35,236 nt of DNA from Chara braunii (lineage: Eukaryota > Streptophyta > Charophyceae > Charales > Characeae): assembly GCA_003427395.1 (NCBI GenBank), contig BFEA01000101.1, positions 2,143,057 to 2,178,292 of the forward strand, given 5' to 3'. Positions 30,835 to 35,236 of this stretch are shown here, piece after piece (position 1 is the stretch's first letter; every line of letters begins with the position of its first letter). A program made the translations under genes and the position numbers. Under the pieces are notes generated by a model. It saw only the letters and a list, made by a program, of their open reading frames with translations. It was not told where the DNA came from and made no database searches.

Positions 30835-31371
30835 GTGATGCCGGATGCAGATGGAATCGAGCGGGGCCCGGCAGCTACGCCAGCAGACTTCGTCAAGGCC
30901 CTTGAAAAAAGTGAGTTGGCACGGCTACAGGTACCAAAGGTTGACATCTTCCATTTTGAAGGAGAGAGGGTGTCGAAATGGCTGGAGCTCCTGGAACAGG
31001 TTACAGCCGAGGTGCCTGAGGTAGATAAGCTTAAGTTCCTACCTCGATATATCTGGTGCGAAACCCGGCCCGAAGTGATGAAAGTAGTTGTTGAAGCAGG
31101 GGGAGACTGGACAAAGTTCAAGGTTGAGATGCAAATGCGATTCAAGCTAGAGGATGCCTTGCTGCTGACTAAGACAAATTTGGAGATGCTACAGCGGGAT
31201 GAATTCTCCACAGTAGGGGTCTTCGCCACAGCGTTCGAGAAGATGGCAAAGAAAGTCCCAGGGTTGGCGGAAGAGGAACAGTGTGCCACTTTCCTAGGGC
31301 TCTTTAAGAATTGGAAGGGCCCCCGTGTGGGACCGATGCGCTCGACACCGTGCAAGACAGTCCATCGCTAG
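30835..31371 (+). pseudogene. Ty3/gypsy-type gag fragment
   Basis: 178 codons. From about residue 30 the protein has the pattern of the retrotransposon gag capsid-like domain: a 'FxGERVSKWLELLEQ' helix, an 'LPRYIWCETRPEV' segment, 'GDWTKFKVEMQMRFKL' and 'LEMLQRDEFSTVGVF'. Gag forms the particle in which reverse transcription occurs. I associate the text with Chara braunii gag-like proteins. The start is either of two adjacent Met codons (30835, 30838). After about residue 160 the frame runs into a sequence identical to the LTR end (31329-31347) and stops. The rest of gag, any zinc knuckle and the whole pol are missing, so a deletion joined gag to LTR-like sequence. Non-functional. Confidence 0.8.
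31325..31347 (+). repeat. Second copy of the LTR 3' terminus
   Basis: gggaccgatgcgctcgaca at 31329-31347 repeats 30483-30501 exactly, and the preceding gtg.g also matches. It may be all that is left of the 3' LTR, fused to gag by an internal deletion. Confidence 0.6.
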
Positions 31372-31640
31372 AACGTACGCCCTGTCGACACTACTAAGGC
31401 ACAATCTAAATGTCCCCAAGATGGAAAGAAAATGAATAGGGAGAGAGTATGTGGAGAAGGTAGAAAGGATGGAAAAAGGGTCGGATGATACACAAATAGA
31501 GGAAGAATGGTGGGGGGAAAGGGTCAAATAATAGCAGTTCAGTGCCAATGGGCAAAGAGGCAACAAAGGGAGGGTGAATCGTTGAAGTGAAGTGGCCTAA
31601 GTGGGGGAGTCAGGGAGAAAAAATGACATGTCGCTTCTTT
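31372..31640. other. Purine-rich spacer
   Basis: No recognisable coding sequence. It may be the decayed region between endonuclease and RT of the LINE that follows. Confidence 0.4.
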
Positions 31641-32213
31641 TGAGATACAAAACATAGACGCTTCACGATCTTCGTACGCAACTCAAACTGTTACATCCGT
31701 TCGATGATAGCGGTGGACAGACCATCTTCGCGCCTGCAGTATTGAAGTTTGTTGAGGAATGGTCGATGGAGGATATGATAGCACAATCGCAAACAAAGGT
31801 AAGGTTGACGGTCCGGAAGCGGGTCTCAGAAAGTCAGGCAAAGGAGTTTGAGGCACCTATTACCCAAGTGGAAGTTGGCAGAGCAATAGCGCAATTCCCG
31901 CAATACAAGTCACCAGGAGTGGACGGATCCCTATTGAAATGTACAAGGAATTAACGGATTTACTGATCCCAAATTTGGCAGACGGATGCAATCAAGCACT
32001 AGAAACGGGACAGTTCCCAAGGGGATTCGGACAGGCCTACGTCACTATGGTACACAAGAAGGGAGAAGCCTTAGGGATCATATCAAAAATCGGTGCCCCC
32101 GGTCCCCGGGCCATAGTGGTATTAAACGTGATGTGTAAAATCCAGTCTAAAATTCTCGCTAATAGATTGGGGGATGTTACACCTCCTATAGCGTACCCTT
32201 CATAACGACCATT

Positions 32214-32551
32214 TCGTCAAAATGGACATTTTTTATTTTTTGAACGAAATTGAAACCGAGTTTTTTGTCCGAAAACTCGTCAAAATTTTTTATTCCTGAG
32301 GGTCTAGCGTTTTACAAACGCTGGACCCTCTGGCTGTACATGGACCTAGCTTGAGACCAGGCACCTCAAGGCGGGACTGCCTGGAGGTACCTGGTATCAA
32401 GCTAGGTCCATGTACAGCCAGGGGATCCAGCGTTTTACAAATGCCGGACCTATACTGCAGGAACAACAAATTTTGACGAGTTTTCAACCAAAAAACTCGG
32501 TTTTAATTTTGTTCAAAAAGTAAAAGATGTCCATTTTGATGAAATGGCAGT
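32214..32551. mobile_element. Foldback MITE inserted in the LINE RT, 5-bp TTCAT duplication
   Basis: Positions 32219-32547 form an almost complete palindrome with arms of about 160 bp. The left arm begins CCATTTCGTCAAAATGGACA and the right arm ends with its near complement. TTCAT flanks the element at 32209-32213 and 32552-32556. Removing the insert and one TTCAT makes the RT frame read through (Tyr-Pro-Ser-Trp-Ile-Gly), which confirms the boundaries; the insertion itself creates the TAA stop at 32206-32214. Each arm contains a smaller hairpin (around gcgttttacaaacgc, 32307-32323). It has no coding capacity. It must be younger than the LINE. Superfamily unknown. Confidence 0.85.
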
Positions 32552-32631
32552 TTCATGGATAGGATTCGTGCTAGGGAGGCAAATACTATCAAATGTATGG
32601 GTAGCCCAACAGAACCTAGCAGCAATAAAAC

Positions 32632-32985
32632 TAATGGGACATGACGTAGCGCTCTTTTCATTGATTTTGCAAAAGTGTACAATAGAGTGTTTTGATCCTT
32701 CTTATTGGAAGCCCTACAACAGAGGGGTATGAGAGAGCAATTTGTAACCTGGACAAGTCATCTGTTGACCACAACGGAGGATGGGATTCATATCCAAGGT
32801 AGCAGAATTAATGGGACAAAACATAACGCTTTTTTCCATTGATTTCGAAAAAGCGTACGACAGGGTGTGTTTGGTCCTTTTGTTTGGAAGCTCTACATCA
32901 GAGAGGGACGAGGGGGGGATTTATAACCTAGACAAGTCATCTGTTGGCCACAAAGGAGGTTGCAATCCATATCCAAGGTAGGCTA
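32632..32985. repeat. 177-bp tandem duplication of the RT motif A region
   Basis: Copies 32632-32808 and 32809-32985 both run from taatgggaca through motif A to tatccaaggta. They have diverged at many sites. Copy 1 has a one-base frame change just before its motif A (reads IDFAKVYNRV in a shifted frame), while copy 2 keeps the frame into motif A. Confidence 0.85.
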
Positions 32986-33423
32986 TCACATTTTCTCCCT
33001 TCGATCAGGTCGGTGAGATAAGGTTCCCCCCTCTCAACGACTTTTAAGTAAGTTTTTACATTGTCCATGTATAAATTTTACATGATGTGATGAGGGTTAG
33101 TCTGAGCGCGCGAATAGTAGGCCTTAGGGTCTTGGAAACATAAATAAGTCGTCGGCTTTTGCTGACAACACGAACTTCATTATGGGAACAACCCCCCAAC
33201 AGCTCCTCCTTACAAAGTTGTTGGAGGACTTCTTGAAGGTCTTAGGAGCTAAGGTTAACTGGGCGAACTCCGTAATTGTCCCGTCGTAGGAAATGCATAT
33301 TGAGAACACAAGGGATTTGCAGGTGCTTCCCTTAGGTGTGGGGCTCCGCTACTTGGGTATCTTACTTGCAACATAACAGGCGGGTGACCATCAGATCTTC
33401 GATATCATTGCTAACATTATAAG

Positions 33424-34023
33424 TTGGGCAATATCTTAGGTGAGTCAGTTTTCGGTAGGATACTGGGTCACGTCATTCTTATCAATAACTTGCTAGAATT
33501 GATTCTCTGGTCTGTCTCGATGTTACACATGCCGACTAGACGTCAATTGGCAGAACTTATAGTTGTCATTGCCAAGTTCCTATGGACGGAAGACCTTGCA
33601 GCCGAAAACATAATTTTGGGAGTTGTCCGGGTCAAGCTCGTGCAACCTCGAAAACAAGGGGCGCTGACAATTATGGACCCGGAATGGCAGGTATGGGCCC
33701 TCCAAGGGAGAACCATTCTATGGGTCCTCCTTGGTGATGATAACGAGGATTGGAAGCGGCTAGCAAAGCTGCTAATCATAGATCATGTTGTTCGAGTGCC
33801 TTCAGATGTTGAGCAACCAAGGAGCCCTATAGTCCCCAATCCTGATCATCTGGTGAGAGTTCGAATTCCGCCAGTATTGGCCAAGAACAGTGGACTAGAT
33901 GCTAACGGAACCACTGTTTGGCAACCAGTTTATCCTGGGATAGACTGGAGAGTCATTCGCCTGGCAAAGGCAAACGGGGGCATTTCAAAAGCAGCGGTTG
34001 GAGAACGAAGTTCACCTGATTAA
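33424..34023 (+). pseudogene. LINE ORF2 post-RT segment, open 199 codons
   Basis: This is the section after RT motif C in plant LINEs. 'HVILINNLLELILWSVSMLHMP' is the helix that usually reads like R-V-x-L-I-N-S-V-L. It is followed by 'FLWTED', 'KLVQPRKQGALTIMDPEWQVWAL' (the P-K-x-x-G-G-L-x-I-x-D motif) and an acidic 'GDDNEDWKRL'. The zinc-binding domain that would follow is missing or unrecognisable. The end of the frame crosses an 89-bp tandem duplication, which ends it prematurely. It belongs to the broken element around it. Confidence 0.8.
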
Positions 34024-34129
34024 GCATTTGTGGGAAAGTGTCATTTCGCCTAGCAAAGGCAAACGGGGGCATTTCAAAGGCAGCGGTTGGAGAATGAAGT
34101 TTACCTGATTAAGCATTTGTGGGATAGAC
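33952..34129. repeat. 89-bp tandem duplication in the LINE
   Basis: Copies 33952-34040 and 34041-34129 share gcaaaggcaaacgggggcat and cctgattaagcatttgtggg with few differences. The event shifts the LINE frame, because 89 is not a multiple of three. Confidence 0.9.
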
Positions 34130-34330
34130 ACTTTCGTCGGTGGAAGAATGATGATGGATTGGTGGCAAAACGTCACTACCAACCGCAAAAACTCAGCGTT
34201 TGCACGCTATCAGAGATTCTGAAGCCAGTCTCCGAGAATGGGTGCGACAATTGGAGGACAACGGATAGTGGGAAAATGGGTGGTGCATAGGGAGGTGCGG
34301 TATGAATTGCTGCAGGTGGTGGAAGTCCTT

Positions 34331-34921
34331 GGTGGAGGAAGGCTGCAAGTAAAGAGATGAAAAATAGAAGACGGCCTACACAGTGACCGAGTACCATGGG
34401 GAGTCTCATGACTGCATTAAGTGGCAGCACTAGCCTGACCTCCCTTGTTGTCGAAACGTAAATTTATTTTGTTTTGCTTGTCGAGGATAAGTAAGTGGAA
34501 TGCCGCCCCCAGAATAAAAGGGGCATTAAGTTTTTCATTTTGTTTGTTTCTTATGGCAACCCCCCTGGAGGGACAAGTGCAAATATGCAAGGAAATTTGG
34601 GTCACGGATGTTTGCAGCGCTAAGCCTGCGGTATAGTACGCTTCAGCGTCCGTGTCAAGGTGACACATTTTCAGCAGCGGGGGACGGGTGCACGAGTAGG
34701 TTCTAACGGGGTAAAAGTTATTGGGGGACTGGTCCACCTCGTTTTTACGGACTACCTACAACTATCACGCAACCGGCGTAGTAGCAAAATTGGAGGATCG
34801 GTCCTCCCTTGCATGTGAACTGCAAGAGGGCTCTCAAGCCCAGACGTTGAGGCCCGTCTTCTCAAAACAGGGAGGTCAATGCTGGGAGGACGCAACGAAA
34901 CAAGAGTTCGGTGCAAGAGGC
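34331..34921. other. No gene seen
   Basis: Possibly the 3' flank of the LINE remnant. No poly(A) tract marks an end. A short tgccgcccc / ggggca inverted repeat surrounds 34501-34526. Confidence 0.4.
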
Positions 34922-35185
34922 AACTTTGATGATTTTTTGTGCTCAGAGGAAATCACAAAAAAATCTGAAATTTGATAATCCATAGATAAGGTCATGGTCT
35001 TTCCAGGAAAATATCAGAAAATTATCAAAATGGGCCAAAGGAAAACGTACCCCAACTTTAGTGATTTTTTACGCTCGTAAGAATGCATGGAAAAACCTGA
35101 AAATTTTGAGTGCTCGTAGACTTTGTTGTGATCTTTCCAGGAAAAATATTAAATAAATAAAACAGAAATCATTTCATCCGCGAAA
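34922..35185. repeat. 132-bp diverged tandem duplication
   Basis: Units start at 34922 and 35054 (aacttt..tgatttttt). They share gctc, aa.ctgaaa.ttt, tag and tctttccaggaaaaata at matching offsets. Remaining sequence to the window end shows nothing more. Confidence 0.75.
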
Positions 35186-35236
35186 TAGATCCCGACCACA
35201 ATTCGAACCATATTCCATTTTTGCCATGCAGCCTCT

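Larger units (their letters stand above)
31641..34330 (+). pseudogene. LINE ORF2 remnant: RT and C-terminal region, heavily broken
   Basis: Non-LTR reverse transcriptase motifs occur in order across frameshifts. They are a pre-RT segment (about 31660-31760); 'KSPGVDG' (about 31909-31929), the PG.DG motif; 'QFPRGFGQAYVTMVHKKGE' (about 32008-32067); 'VVLNVMCKIQSKILANRL' (about 32110-32170); 'IGFVLGRQILSN' after a foldback insertion; motif A 'FSIDFEKAYDRV' with its Asp at 32841-32843; motif C as FADN (33158-33169), where the second catalytic Asp is Asn; a stop at 33286-33288; and then the post-RT region. The enzyme would copy LINE RNA at nicked DNA. At least four frameshifts, one stop, one insertion, two duplications and a catalytic change make it dead. 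Expected endonuclease sequence upstream is not recognisable. Confidence 0.85.

Overview
The window looks like nuclear DNA of a streptophyte (plant lineage). It is dominated by decayed mobile elements and holds no intact host gene that I can support. The evidence is LINE ORF2 fragments with a plant-style C-terminal zinc-binding domain, a Ty3/gypsy gag next to a tRNA-Asp-type primer binding site, U6 snRNA-like sequence, long A/T homopolymers, microsatellites and three Ns. The gag reads like proteins I associate from memory with the charophyte alga Chara braunii; that assignment is an inference and was not searched.

Layout. 1-7.1 kb is AT-rich intergenic DNA with tandem repeats (about 130, 39, 80, 157 and 65 bp), a TA-flanked MITE (4616-4982), a candidate poly(A) retroposon on the minus strand (5837-6290) and a 400-bp tandem duplication (6305-7102). 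7.1-14.4 kb has no recognisable gene; 8.4-12.6 kb is strikingly purine-rich on the + strand. 14451-16758 is a 5'-truncated minus-strand LINE with a poly(A) tail and a 514-codon open C-terminal ORF2. 17.4-19.6 kb is a broken plus-strand LINE 5' part (ORF1-like stretch, then endonuclease), with a tiny poly(T) insertion flanked by a 16-bp target duplication inside the endonuclease start. 20.7-21.7 kb carries two diverged copies of what looks like a composite SINE: a tRNA-like head with A and B boxes, then a U6 snRNA-derived tail. 21.7-26.2 kb is repeat-rich and unassigned.

26440-27660 holds the most unusual signal: sixteen spaced copies of a two-part hairpin. Every copy keeps the core AAGTT, while the stems around it change in compensatory fashion and the spacers are unrelated. 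28.0-28.4 kb has small repeats. About 29.0-31.35 kb is a remnant LTR retrotransposon (duplicated U3-like blocks, TATA-like site, LTR end, primer binding site, gag). 31.6-34.3 kb is a second plus-strand LINE: reverse transcriptase broken by frameshifts, by a 338-bp foldback element with a 5-bp target duplication, and by two internal tandem duplications. The window ends in a 132-bp tandem repeat.

No host pathway can be read from the window. What connects the parts is a history of LINE activity (full elements, SINE-like passengers, bare poly(A) insertions) overlaid by many independent short tandem duplications.
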